The translations under genes and the position numbers were made by a program. The notes beneath the pieces were generated by a model, which was not told the DNA's origin, made no database searches, and saw only the letters and a list, made by a program, of their open reading frames with translations. Positions 23,030 through 33,939 of a stretch of DNA of 64,000 nt are shown here, in pieces. This stretch comes from Cristatella mucedo (Eukaryota > Bryozoa > Phylactolaemata > Cristatellidae), in NCBI GenBank assembly GCA_009760855.2, contig WPIO01000021.1, positions 1,456,501 through 1,520,500 on the forward strand. The letters are read 5' to 3'. Numbering within the stretch: the stretch's first letter is position 1; each line of letters begins with the position of its first letter.

Positions 23030-24770
23030 GTCATGAACATGTAGAGCTGCCCACAATGCTTCGTCCGGGTTAACCCCCCCACAGCGCGAGTTAGTAGCAG
23101 CCAACATCAAATTACAATCAAACCGGTTGGTGCTTCATATGGCTGGGGTCGCACGGGCTCTGGCCACTGTAATAAAGTCCGTGACCCTAATCTACACGAG
23201 GTTGCCTCCGAGACCTGGATCTGAATCGAGCAGCACAGGCACTGCTTACCGGCCAAGTGACCTCTGACTCGTGTGCCGTGTTCGCAGCGAGCCAGAGGGG
23301 GTGCCTCAGGCAGTTACTTCGCGCTTCTAGGACCTCTCCTCTTTTCTCGCGGCACTCATCGATCTGGTCTCACCTTCAGCGCCTCGGATGCTATCGAACC
23401 TTGCGCTGCAAAGAAGCAGCCATCACAGTGGCTGATTTGGCTGAGAGAGAATTGTGGGAGACTTCCTGGCAGCTGGATCAATGGGGACTGTTTGCCCGAG
23501 CTTGCCTTTCAATGCCAACAATGGAGCTGACAGCCTTGATTAACCGTGAATCATGGGATATTGAAGCAGGCAACTCGGTGCAAATGCAGCCTCAGTGATA
23601 CTAACTTCCGTACCATGATTAATGTATTTACCGCAACCTACAGATGACATGGTTAACTGCAATGTAACGATACGTGGTTTGCCTAGATCTTTTACTTTAG
23701 GCTGCGTCTATGGGATGCGGCAATTCTTGGGGCCTCTGGAGAATTTCCCACGACAACTCATGACGATTTAATTGAACCAAATTTTCTAATGCACCGTCGT
23801 TGCTAGAGATGCTACCAGTCTCAGAGACTGCCTTATAGTTAGGAGAAGGGTGGCACTTGTTTTTAAGGGTTCAAATCCTTATCCTTGAATCCTATATCCT
23901 TAAAGGTGTCTCGGAGATCCATTAGAAGCGGAGCTAGACCATCCTGCCGATAAGAAGTTTGAGTAATGGTCATGACCATAATGTTAATATTAAAGAGCCT
24001 TCCAAATCTATTAAAGAAGTGCAGTGTGAGTAACATAATAGCCATGATGGTAGTCCACTGCATCTCAAAAGATGGCATTGTCAAAATGCCTTGGACTGAG
24101 CTGGCTTCTGGCTAGTTTGTCGCGAGTTTCACACGAAAGCCTGCATAGCATGGGCGGTAAATCACATGGCTCTTCACAACTGCGTTTATTAAACGTGTAG
24201 ATCTGATCAACCCCGACAGGATACATCAACGTCAGTGTGTCATTGTAGATGCACACCAACGCTCAAGCAAGAAAACTAAGAGAGGACGAGGAATCACTAC
24301 GATTGCTTCTATGCCTTCGGGTGTAGTGTTGTTTTCTGGCAGCTTCAGAGTGCTATCACGTTTGCTTTTCAAATAGGCTAAAATTATTTTGCCGAAAACC
24401 ACGCTTCTAGTAGCCAGAATCTGGATAGCGTCGGTCTGGCTTTCTTGAGTATTGCTAGGAGTACCGCCGAATCACGAATTGATCAGTGTTACATTAAAGA
24501 TCCAAGCAGAGGAAGCCGTGCTGCATTAGACATTTTGGGAGCTTGTATGCTAGAATCTATAAGGGCCCTTCAAAACGTATCTGCTAGTCTGCTAATAAAT
24601 TTTAATTTATCAAGGAATAATAATTAACACTTCATTAATTTAAGAAAGTAGATTACAGAAAGAAAATAATTCAAAAAGCTGGATGGTAGTTCTTGCTCTA
24701 TGTCATATCAATATTCACCACTGTCGCAGGGCCCCTAAAAGATGTAGAGCTCACAAGCCGGTGCCTAATG
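23030..24770. other. No recognised feature
   Basis: A 113-codon plus-strand frame at 23257-23598 in GC-richer sequence has no family motif or clear splice signals. Nothing else recognisable. Confidence 0.45.
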
Positions 24771-24933
24771 GGCTGTGATGGCCAAGGAAGTAAGTTGCTG
24801 GCTCTTCAAGACCGAGGTCGTGGGCTAGAATCCTGCAGTGAGCGATCGTTTATTGCCAAGTGCAAGCGGTAGTGATAGCCGCTAAGGCTCTTCTGCCGCT
24901 ACAAATAAGGCTGTTAAATCAGCTAATTTATTT
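24771..24933 (+). repeat. SINE-B
   Basis: CTGTGATGGCCAAGGAAGTA head, ACCGAGGTCGTGGG arm, then CAAGCGGTAGTGATAGCCGC, TAAGGCTCTTCTGCCGCTAC and AGGCTGTTAAATCAGCTAA. The 3' end runs straight into a (TG)n tract. Confidence 0.8.
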
Positions 24934-24937
24934 ACGT

Positions 24938-24951
24938 GTATATATGTGTGT

Positions 24952-25005
<54 letters not shown>

Positions 25006-25068
25006 ACGTTTGTGCGTGTTCGTGTGCGTGTGAGTGTTCGTGTGTGTGTGTGTGTGTGTGTGCGTGTT
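24938..25068. repeat. (TG)n microsatellite
   Basis: TG repeats with CG and TTCG interruptions, directly 3' of SINE-B. Confidence 0.95.
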
Positions 25069-25464
25069 GCCTATTTGGCCATCCAGAAGTGAGGAGATGG
25101 TATGTTTCCTTCTAATCCACAAGGATTTGCTTCATTGTCATTTGCATACAATCATATGTTCTCTAATGGTCCTGTTGAATCTAGGTTTCGCAGCTCTAGA
25201 AAAATTGGTACCTGCATTGCTTTTTAAATCCTGACCCGATAAGGTACACGTTCGCTTGAACATAAGCATGCAATACCCTGGTCACATTAGAGCGATTGAA
25301 TTCGTATGAGCTCTTCTTGTTTTATACGGCAACACATTATTACGTTTGCCCTACGCTCAGCACTCACGGAAGGCAAATCGAAACCAAACTGAGCGAACCA
25401 CTTTGGTGACGGATAGGAGCCCCAGCATGAGGTGTTGCTGTGACAGTGCTTCCTAAGCAGCTTA

Positions 25465-25520
25465 TAACAATGCCTAGATCGAGATTCGGTTCTCTAAGGG
25501 CACTCTGCAACTGTATCATA
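25465..25520 (+). repeat. SINE-A/LINE-A type 3' hairpin relic
   Basis: GCCTAGATCGAGATTCGG then TTCTCTAAGGGCACT matches the shared 3' hairpin in plus orientation, beside a minus-strand LINE-A fragment. Confidence 0.5.
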
Positions 25521-25529
25521 AAGAACACA

Positions 25530-25790
25530 AGGAACGAATCACTGGGACTCATTAAATGCTGTCATAAATAGGTGTGTTTGTAAGTTCTTTTTAAATGTGG
25601 TCAGGTCAGGGGATGTTCTGACGCAGGTCGGGAGGGAGTTCCAGGCTTTGGGAGCATACAAACTAAATGCACGGTCTCCAAAGGATTTGAGGTTTGTACG
25701 GGGTATTTGTAGACTGTTGGATTCCAAAAAGTGGGTGGTACTATGCTTGTTACGACGCTACTCCGACATAAGTCTGACTTATTCTCCTTT
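25530..25790 (-). mobile_element. LINE-A fragment, ORF2 C-terminus
   Basis: The minus strand encodes the end of LINE-A ORF2: NLKSFGDRAFS, APKAWNSLP and PDLTTFKKNLQTHLF. Truncated at both ends. Confidence 0.8.
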
Positions 25791-25811
25791 AATTTATTAT
25801 TTAATATTCTC

Positions 25812-25915
25812 CTGAGATAAGGTCAGCCATCGTGGTCTCTAGCTTCCCCGTAGCTTAATGCGTTTTGAAATAAACAGCCGTGCTGCAGATTCTGTTCTCT
25901 AACGTTCGCGACTGC
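25812..25915 (+). repeat. Interspersed repeat family C
   Basis: CATCGTGGTCTCTAGCTTCC then CATTTTGAAATAAAC-like sequence and GACTGCCCA recur at 28980-29110 in the same order. Nature unknown. Confidence 0.4.
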
Positions 25916-26379
25916 CCAAACATCTTCTAAATCATAATGGTGGTGTTTATGATGAGATTACGACTGATCCATTGTGGAGTACGGTAGCAGCCAGTTCGAT
26001 AGCACTGCTGGCGTTTGAGGAACAGAGCTACCCTGAATAAATTCACACTGCTCACAGGATGTCCTTGCAGAAAAACCTCACGGACTTTTCCTGACGAAAG
26101 GCAATGCTTGCAAGCATCCTCAAGGGTAAAGACGATTCTATTCTCAAGACTAAGGTCAGCACAAAACAGCGGAATATTTTAATATCTGCCTAGAATAGCT
26201 TTGCCCTTGAATCGATTATTCCTACTACTTCTGCTTCTCAGCCCGATTTGTGCTACACATATATATGCTGTAGAGATTCCTCGTTCAGGCCACGCCTGTG
26301 CGATCATTGATTCTGAATCTAGCAAGAAGACGGACTCTCAGTAATGTGACGTATGCTTACCATAGATATCGGTGGTTCC

Positions 26380-26560
26380 CTCAGTGATGTAACGTTAGGT
26401 AATGCAATTTATCTCTGCCTGCGACCACCAAATCACAAAGAGTAAGGGTACGTTACGCAGGTGGGGTCTCTATAGTGCACTCAAAGCTTAATGAAGCTTT
26501 CTTTACTCGTTCGGTAGCAGACTTCAGCTTCATCTCACTAAGCAAAGAGATATGTGATAA
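26380..26560 (-). mobile_element. LINE-B 3' end
   Basis: On the minus strand, GATGAAGCTGAAGTCTGC ... AAGCTTTGAGTGCACTATAG matches the LINE-B 3' UTR at 46320-46470 and, inverted, at 49920-50060. Confidence 0.5.
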
Positions 26561-27409
26561 GCATAGTAGTACCCGTTGTGACAACTCAGCTATATAATAG
26601 CTGCGTCACCTGTAGTGGTGGCAGTCGCGATGATGGCTTTCTGCTTGGCAAAGGCATTGTGTCATCTGAAGCATCAATATCTCAGACACTACCTCGGCCC
26701 TCAGCGTTAGCAGGCGGCATCCTCTGTGGCTAACTGTAATTATGCGAAGATCCCTGCACTGCCCGCATCTACAAGGTCTTGAAACCTCCTGAAAGAGTCA
26801 TCTGTATTCTTGAAATGACGATATGTTTCCGAGAGATGCAAGCTTTCGAAAAAAACATCCAACGGCTCCTGTTACTTTTAAGACCTCACGGGTCGGGCCG
26901 CCTTAGGCTAATGTCGAAGTGCCTCTTGAATTGTATGTATTCGTATTCACGAAAGTAGTCACACGATTTTCTGTATTTGGATTGGAGACCTACCGATCTA
27001 CAACCTTTGAATCGTGCATCATTGAAACTCAACTTCCTGAGACAGGATTGAAAAATTCTCATCAAGAGCAGCAATAGCCAAAAAAGAGTTGGCATTGGCG
27101 TCTAGAATAAGATAATTGCCGTTGAGCGACGTGTGTCGAGCGCGGATCGCTCCGCCAGCGACCACTTGGGAGCCGATTGCATTTTCGGCGAGCTTATTCC
27201 TCTCCTCGACTGTGTGGCTAAGCCATACAGCAGTGGTTCGGAAATTCCGATAGGATGAAAGCTGAGACGATGGGACTCCCACGAAAGAAAAGGGACTTGA
27301 CGGCATTTCCAAAGATTCCCAGAAGTTCGTCCGAATGATGAACTCTAGTCTGCAACCTGGCTTTTAAGTTGTGGGCGTTGCTGCTGCTGCGCTTTCCTCT
27401 CTGTGTCTC
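26561..27409. other. Unassigned, GC-richer right half
   Basis: Overlapping minus-strand frames (27019-27312, 27218-27478) have no family motif. This could be decayed transposon sequence upstream of the truncated LINE-A; no feature can be supported. Confidence 0.35.
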
Positions 27410-28800
27410 GACGGCCCAACTTAGTAGCTGATACTTTTGATACCATCGATCACAAAGTTCTTCTAGAGCGCCTCTCATCTCGCCTGGGCATCATTGGCAC
27501 TGCTCTGCAGTGGTTCAGGTCCTATCTCAGTGGGAGACTCCAGAATATTGACGTGAATGGACAAAGATCATCTGAAGTACCTCTGAAATATGGAGTACCT
27601 CAGGGCTCAGTGCTAGGTCTGGTTCTTTTCACGGTTTATACTCTGCCTCTTGCTGATGTGATTGCCAAGCACAATCTAGGCTTTCACTTCTATGCGGATG
27701 ACACTCAGTTGTACCTTTGCTTTGATCCCTCTCAGCCTTCGAGCACCTCAAATTCTCTCAACTCACTAGCTGCATGCATTGATGACATCAGCACATGGAC
27801 GGCAGCAAATTTTCTAAAACTTAACGATGATAAAACTAACTTACTAGTTATGGGCAAATCCAGTGTGATCCGGAGATCGGAAAGGCTGACTCTCAAAATT
27901 GGCTCTGCCAGCATATCTCCTGTCGAATCAGCTCGAAATCTAGGTGTCATATTCTAAAGCGACCTCTCGTTAGACGACCATATCAGCTCCACAGTCAAAT
28001 CTGCCTATTTTCAGCTTCATAACATTGCTAAAATTTGGGCTTGTTTAGATAAAGATACCACGTCCAAGTTAGTTCATGCATTCGTGACATCCCGTCTCGA
28101 CTTCTGCAACTCACTGCTTACTGGCCTACCAGCATGTGCGATCAGACGATTGCAGCTTGTGCAAAACTCTGCAGCTAGGCTTGTCTGTCGTGAGCGTCGC
28201 AGTTGCCACATTACTCCACTTCTCGCCGACCTGCACTGGCTACCAGTCAAGCAACGGATTGACTTCGAGGTTATGTCGCTCACTGTTAGGTCCCTTCATT
28301 CTATGGCTCCAGCCTATCTGTCAGATATACTACCCCATCAGGCCAAGCATCGTACCACCCGCTTCTCGGAATCCAACAGTCTAGAAATACCTCATACAAA
28401 CCTTAAATCCTTTGGAGACCGTGCATTTAGTTCATATGCTCCCAAAGCCTGGAACTCCCTCTCGACCTGCGTCAAAACATCCCCTGACCTGACCACATTT
28501 AAAAGGAACCTAAAAACACACCTATTTAGGACAGCATTTAGTGGGTCCCTGTGATTCGTCTTTGATGTGCTTATGCGTGCTGACACTGTGCATGCTGCCA
28601 CTAATACTAATCACATTTGCATGCTGACCCTGTGCATGTCACCCCTAACCATATTATTCATCTCGTTTGTTTTTCAAGCATTATTTTACTTACCATTCAA
28701 TTGCATTTCACTTTACAGCAAATGTAAAGCGCCTAGAGAGAGATTGAGTTCTCTGAGGGCGCTTTATCAAGTGAATTATTATTATTATTATTATTATACT
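27410..28800 (+). mobile_element. LINE-A, best copy: CR1/L2-like non-LTR retrotransposon, 5' truncated
   Basis: Encodes the RT from the FDTIDH block (27430) through GVPQGSVLG (27592) and the catalytic YADDTQLY (27691-27714), then the post-RT region typical of CR1/L2 elements (LGVIF, SRLDFCNSLL, LVQNSAARLV, LHWLPVKQRI, SFGDRAFSSYAPKAWNSL, FKRNLKTHLF). ORF2 ends at 28554. One in-frame TAA at 27955 interrupts an otherwise open frame of about 383 codons from 27403. The 3' UTR is about 170 bases, then a hairpin (AAAGCGCCTAGAGA / TCTCTGAGGGCGCTTT, 28727-28768) and a (TTA)n tail at 28776-28798. The endonuclease and first part of RT are missing, as expected of target-primed insertion. This is the least decayed copy in the window. 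Confidence 0.92.
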
Positions 28801-28979
28801 AGAGATGAGCCACTCTGTGACTATGGGCGCACTGTCTATCAGCTGACTTGTGCTACTATGAGTAAATGAAACCGATGCCCAGTCGGCTTCTCACTCAAAG
28901 AAAAGGCTGTGGGTTCAATGCTCCTTTGCATCTTCTTACTCTGGCAGAAGTCGCCAAAAGAGAACAGCAGACCTGTTCA

Positions 28980-29112
28980 TGGACTTTTCAATTCTCCACC
29001 ATCGGCCATAATGGTCTCACTAGCTTCTGAATAGCATCCGGCATTTGAAATAAACGGGCCGCAATGTCAATTCGGTCCTTTGGCGTGTGCGACTGCTCAC
29101 ACTGTCACGACT
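28980..29112 (+). repeat. Interspersed repeat family C
   Basis: CCACCATCGGCCATAATGG, CTCACTAGCTTCTGAATAGC and CATTTGAAATAAACGGGCC match 25812-25915. A B-box-like GTGGGTTCAATGCTCC lies upstream at 28910, so a third SINE family is possible. Confidence 0.4.
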
Positions 29113-30750
29113 GCCTTCCCAAATGCAACACTAAATTTTGCAAGTCTATCTGTGCATATAGGCTCAGCTATGAGATATGATGGATGTAATCAGCATTTTC
29201 TACAAACTGTCTGGCTGAATTTAAGGGAGAAAATACTCGCTTCGTGTGTCGGTGCCAGGGATGAATTTGAAAAGCTGCAGTCAAAATCTGTTCCTACTGC
29301 TGTATGCATTAATCCTGTTCTATTTGACATCTTTGCAAGGTATCTATTGAGATAGGACATATGCTTAAGTTATTTATTTTGCTCTCTGCCAAGTGAAATG
29401 CTGATGACCTGAAAACATAGAAAGCCAAGGGTTCTAGAAAAGTATTGAAGCCCGTCTGGTTACTGTTACAGAGGTCGATGATGAATATGATGTCAGAAAA
29501 CCCCAAGGACGGTGACAAAGATCTCTAATAATTTTTAAAAGCAATTTATGTATGAACCTAACGAGATCATGAAGCCAAATTTTGGCATATACCAGATTTT
29601 TTAATGATGGATTTTCTTTATTCTTCTACCGATGACGGTGACGCACCTGGCTACTTGCGATTTGGGCTTTGAGGGGTTTTTTACTTTGAGCTTCGAAGGG
29701 AGTGGTTCACTGGGCTGATGCTTTACACTTGTACCTCTGTGCGGCTCTAAAATAGACTGGTTATAACTAATAATATTTTTGATTGCTCAATAAGGAGCCT
29801 GTGGTCTTGACTGCTATTTCGCTATGCTACTGTCGGCAAACCTACTTGCATCTAGGCAGCACCTGCTTCTTGCCAGTCATTCTTCTAGGCGAGAGCTTCG
29901 TTTGTTTGTAGTCAAGCGCCGGAGAGAACTAGCACCTGATACATGCACTATGTTTTTGGCCAAGTACATTGGTGCTTGAGCCACTACAGCATGATCGTCG
30001 TGCTACGCCTCTAGCTCTGGCCACTCGCTGGTGGCAAATGCTTGCTGGCCAGTCTGCTTTCGCTTTGCCTTAGGATCCACATCCTTCAGAACTCTCGGGT
30101 GGCTAGCCAGCCACTCGGCTGCCACCAACGTAAAATAGCACCGCAGGCGACACATGATTGCTAAAAGTAGGGTTTCTGCATCCGACTAGATGAGCATGCG
30201 TTTTCGGCCACGTGGATAGACCTCGCTTGAGTCCACATTTCGAAGACGTGTCGCCTGCTGCTGGTTACTGCTTCACTACACGGGTCTGGCCGATGCTGGG
30301 CGAGGGTAGGGGCGTGAGGCAGTGTTTTTAATTGAAGCCCTATTCAGCTTGGCTCCAAGTACCAAAGGAGACACTCTCAAACAATAAAACAAATGCCAAG
30401 CCACGCGTTTAGTGCCGAGCAGGAACACAGCTTCCCTTTTACTAGCAGGGGCTAATGGGCTCGCAGCTATGCGGTCAAATTGAGGTGCGAGTGTTGGTAC
30501 CATTTATAGGCAGCTAATCGTGCTTTTGCAACCGAAGCTCCGCTATTTTCATGACCAAGATTTAAAGTAAAATTCCCCATTTCATAGCAGCATTTCTTAG
30601 AACAGCGCCCCCGCCCCGTATACACGCTGAGCAAACACGGATTACCTGTCTGCAAAAGGCTATAAAGGTCAAATCTGGCCTGTACGTGCATCTGTTTGAG
30701 GCATGCTCACTTCAACTGAAACAAAGAACGACTGATTTCACACCCTCACT
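29113..30750. other. No recognised feature
   Basis: Open frames on both strands (for example 29080-29355 and 30467-30691) lack motifs or splice context. No repeats shared with the rest of the window were seen. Confidence 0.45.
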
Positions 30751-30754
30751 TACC

Positions 30755-30802
30755 TATCGGCAGAAGGGCCTTTACAGCTTTCATCCAGCTTGTATTAGAT
30801 AT
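30755..30802 (-). repeat. SINE-B relic
   Basis: The minus strand shows GAAAGCTGTAAAGGCCCTTC then TGCCGATAG, matching the part of SINE-B just before its 3' end. Confidence 0.45.
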
Positions 30803-30999
30803 GCATCACCTTGCTACAACTAGGGCGAGAGGCTTCCACATCCAGACAGATCGAGGTCACAAGCACTTCACTCGAACCGGCGCTTATCTTAACCGACGAC
30901 AGGCAAGTGCTGGCCAAGCCCTGATCCTTGGACGACAACGAGTAGGCATAACACAGATGGCGTGTCAAATGCAATGGAATATGGTAGCAATGAATAATG

Positions 31000-31990
31000 A
31001 TAATAATAATGCACTTAATAAGGCGCCCTTGGAGAACTCAATCTCTTTCTAGGCACTTTACATTTGCTGCAAAGGAAAACGCGATTGAATGATGAATAAT
31101 ATCATGCTCGATAAACAACATGAATAACATAGTTAGGGGTGACATGCACAGGGTCAGCATGCAAGTGTGGTTAGTGGCAGCATGCACAGTGTCAGCACGC
31201 ATAAGCACATCAAGGACGAATCACAGGAACCCACTAAATGCTGTCCTCAATAGGTGTTTTTAAGTTCTTCTTAAATGTGGTCAAGTCAGGGGATGTTCTG
31301 ATGCAATTCGGGAGGCAGTTAGAGGCTTTGGGAGCATACGAACTAAATGCACGGTCTCCAAAGGATTTGAGGTTCGAATGCAGTATTGGTAAACTGTTGG
31401 ATTCCGAAAAGCAGGTGGTATGAAGCTTGGCCATGTGGGGGAGTATATCTGAGAGATAGGCTGGATCCAAAGAATGAAGTGACCTAAAATCGAGCAAGAA
31501 AACCATGAAGTCAATCCGTTGCTTGACTGGTAGCCCGTGCAGGTTTGCGAGAAGTGGTGTGATGTGGCAACTGCGACGCTCACGACAGACAAGCCTAGCT
31601 GCACAGTTTTGCACCAGCTATAATCGCCTGATCGCACGTGCCAGTAGGCCAGCAAGCAGTGAGTTACAGAAGTCAAAACGGTATGTCACAAATGCATGAA
31701 CCAACCTAGGCGTGGTATCCTTATCTAAACAAGCCCGAATTTTAGCAAAGTTATGAAGCTGAAAGTTGGCAGGCTTGATTGAGGAGCTGACTTGGTCGTC
31801 TAACGAGATGTCACTTCGGATTATGACTCCTAGATTTCGAGCTGATTCAACAGGAGATACGGAGAGCACCCACATTTTACGGCAAAAGTTCAGCAGAAGT
31901 AATTCCACTGCAACAGAGGGTGTGTATTTGTCTGAACCTGCTATAGCGAATATCAACTCTCGTTTGACTCGACGAGTGCCTCTCAACTGC
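31000..31990 (-). mobile_element. LINE-A copy, ORF2 C-terminal half and 3' end
   Basis: The (ATT)n tail and 3' hairpin lie at 31000-31060 and the 3' UTR at 31060-31230. The ORF2 C-terminal region runs from 31234 up to about 31950 (DDQVSSSIKPANFQLHNFAK, LVCRERRSCHITPLL, SFGDRAFSSYAPKA, PDLTTFKKNLKT). One frame shift separates the 31618-31986 and 31234-31614 pieces. Confidence 0.9.
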
Positions 31991-32099
31991 TATCTGAGGT
32001 CCAGAGTGCCACTTCAGCACTACTCAAAGCCTTGAGCTCAACTTGTGGAGTATTACACGGCTTCTGCTTGTATACTGTTGAACCATGGATCAACAGGCA

Positions 32100-32950
32100 T
32101 ATTTTTCCTAGCCGTTATAATTTAGTAACCACGAATCGTTCAATCTTGGCAATCAAAATCGGGCTAATTTAACATGTCGCACTCCAGCCAATTGCAGAGC
32201 TCAAACCCATAAATGCATTCAACTTTGGAGCCGAAATTCTGGCTAGGGAAGATAAACCGTGACATGATGCCTACGTAGCCTGTTGAGTCCGTTGTATTGC
32301 GATAACTTCCTACTCCCGAGGAGGACGCTGCTGCAGTACAGTGAGAGACTTGAACAGTGAGACTTGGAATCTGCCCGCAACACAGTCTCTTCCGTAAAAT
32401 CACCCTGGCACAGGATGTGCAGCAATCAATTGTAAGAGTACTGCTGAATCTTGCAAAGCAGATTCATCAGGCCACGACAAAGGCATGCAATGAACAGCCT
32501 AGCTGATTCCAAGGAAATCCCCCTGGAACAGGATGTACTGCAGGTAATGATAAGGGTACTACTGAGTCTTGCAATGCAGATTGATCATGCCACGACAAAG
32601 GCATGCAATGAACAGCCTTAGCTGACTCTTAGCCAGTATAACTCAGCAACAATGAATAACAAATATCCCGGCAGTCAAATCTGGCTAATCTAGCATGTCA
32701 AGTTTCTTCGGCGTGCAGAGCTCAAACCAGCGAAACAGAACCGCAAGCAACGCAGCAGCCGCAATTCGGGCCAAGGATACACTACGACATGATACCGAAA
32801 GTACACTACCCGCAAGAGTGTAGTAACAAGCCAGTGTTAAGTATGTTCTATAGTAGCTCCTAAGCTTAAATCCGACGCCAAAAAGAAATGACTCGAGGGA
32901 ATCGAGCTCGGCGGCGAGAGGAGGACACTGATGCGACGGCAGTGCGTTTC
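32100..32950. repeat. Locally duplicated block, ~520 bp offset, with a ~119 bp tandem duplication inside
   Basis: Two similar segments, about 32100-32300 and 32630-32800, share GGCTAATYTARCATGTC and GCAGAGCTCAAACC. Between them a ~119 bp unit is repeated (32400-32518 and 32519-32637), sharing CCACGACAAAGGCATGCAAT and GAACAGCCT. Minus-strand frames of 148 and 79 codons cover the two outer segments and end in similar FELC-type sequence, but nothing shows they are genes. Confidence 0.6.
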
Positions 32951-33261
32951 TGATGCAGCTACCAGACTGAGAGCTCGCGTGGTCGCACTTCAGCAGCCTC
33001 CAGCCGCGATGTCTCCTGCGGGCTGACTGGTCCGGCGGCTTCGGCTCCGGTTGGAGCGGCAGCCCGGTTCCTGGTTCCAGCTGCACATACGCACACACTT
33101 GAATTGATTCCTGCACGAACTCAAATATCAATCACTTGTCATATATCTAGTTCAAAATCCATAACACCACTGGCTAGCCTCATCTAGGCCTTAGCCCAGG
33201 GCCGTGATGCTCGGATTGCAGGTCGCAGCTAGTTCTTCTACTGTACCGGGCTCTCCTAAAT

Positions 33262-33436
33262 GCCGTGATGGCACACTAGGTAAGGCGGTTGCTTTAACGA
33301 CCTCGGTTCCGAGGTCGTGGGTTCGATTCTTGTGGTGGGCGATTCTTTATCGCCACTGCAAGCGGTGGTGATAGCCGTAAAGGCTTTTCTGTCGCTATAC
33401 AAAAAAGAGGCTGTTTAATCAGCTAGGATTTTTTTA
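33262..33436 (+). repeat. SINE-B, reference copy
   Basis: About 175 bases. GCCGTGATGGCACACTAGGT includes an A-box-like element, GTGGGTTCGATTCTT is a B-box, and the two are separated by a perfect 10 bp inverted repeat (ACGACCTCGG-TT-CCGAGGTCGT, 33297-33318), like a long variable arm. A tRNA-unrelated body with CAAGCGGTGGTGATAGCCGT follows, and the 3' end is AGGCTGTTTAATCAGCTAGG plus T-rich tail. The T-run may act as a Pol III terminator. Confidence 0.85.
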
Positions 33437-33539
33437 AATAGCCTACAGCAAGATTGTGACCCTTCGGTATTTTAATCGCTATATTTAGGAATTGCTATTT
33501 TTCTGATACCCTCAAAATCTGGCCAATTTAGCTCCTCTA

Positions 33540-33930
33540 TTGCACTCAGTGTGCATGCCGAATTCGCTGATGCATTGTCAGCCTCTCTAGCACCATCGAC
33601 GAGAATGGCTACCCCTTCTGAAGACACCCAAGTCGTTGTCCCGAAGGCGAGCCGCCCTACAAACAAGTATGCAGAATCAATCTCAGGGGTTGATACCCTT
33701 TCTATAGCAACTAGGCGTGACGTGACTGTACCCTGTTGCACCAAATCTCAAGGGATCGTCTTGAAATTTTCGGAGGGGAGTCGCGCACGGAATGCGTACT
33801 TAGCGTATTGATTCTGATGAACTCACTCTCTAAGACAGACCGTGAGATTTACGTCCAGTGGGTACCATCTGGCATGCTTATTAGCCTCCCCACCACAAAA
33901 ATAAGTAGCTTCTTTTAAAAAGAATCGGCT
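33540..33930 (+). mobile_element. Decayed LINE RNase H domain fragment
   Basis: Two frames are needed. The first has SEDTQVVVPKASRPTNKYAE, like the start of LINE RNase H domains; the second has LSKTDREIYVQWVPSG, like the conserved (I/L)xxQWVPSHVGI block, with the His region lost. RNase H is typical of I-group LINEs, so this would be a different lineage from LINE-A and LINE-B. No matching RT was seen next to it. Confidence 0.45.
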
Positions 33931-33939
33931 GTCTCTTTT

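Noticed and set aside
23257-23598. 113-residue open frame
   Set aside because: GC-richer sequence with overlapping frames; no motif, and no splice sites that extend it.
30755-30860. Exon ending at a GTAAGTG donor near 30755 (minus strand)
   Set aside because: The presumed exon is the SINE-B body (AAAGCTGTAAAGGC...), so the donor is part of a SINE relic.
32685-33131. 148-residue minus-strand protein
   Set aside because: Covers a locally duplicated block with a similar frame ending 500 bases away; no family and no splice support.
33262-33340. tRNA gene
   Set aside because: A- and B-box-like elements belong to SINE-B heads found at several loci with the same non-tRNA body and tail; no acceptor-stem pairing was evident.
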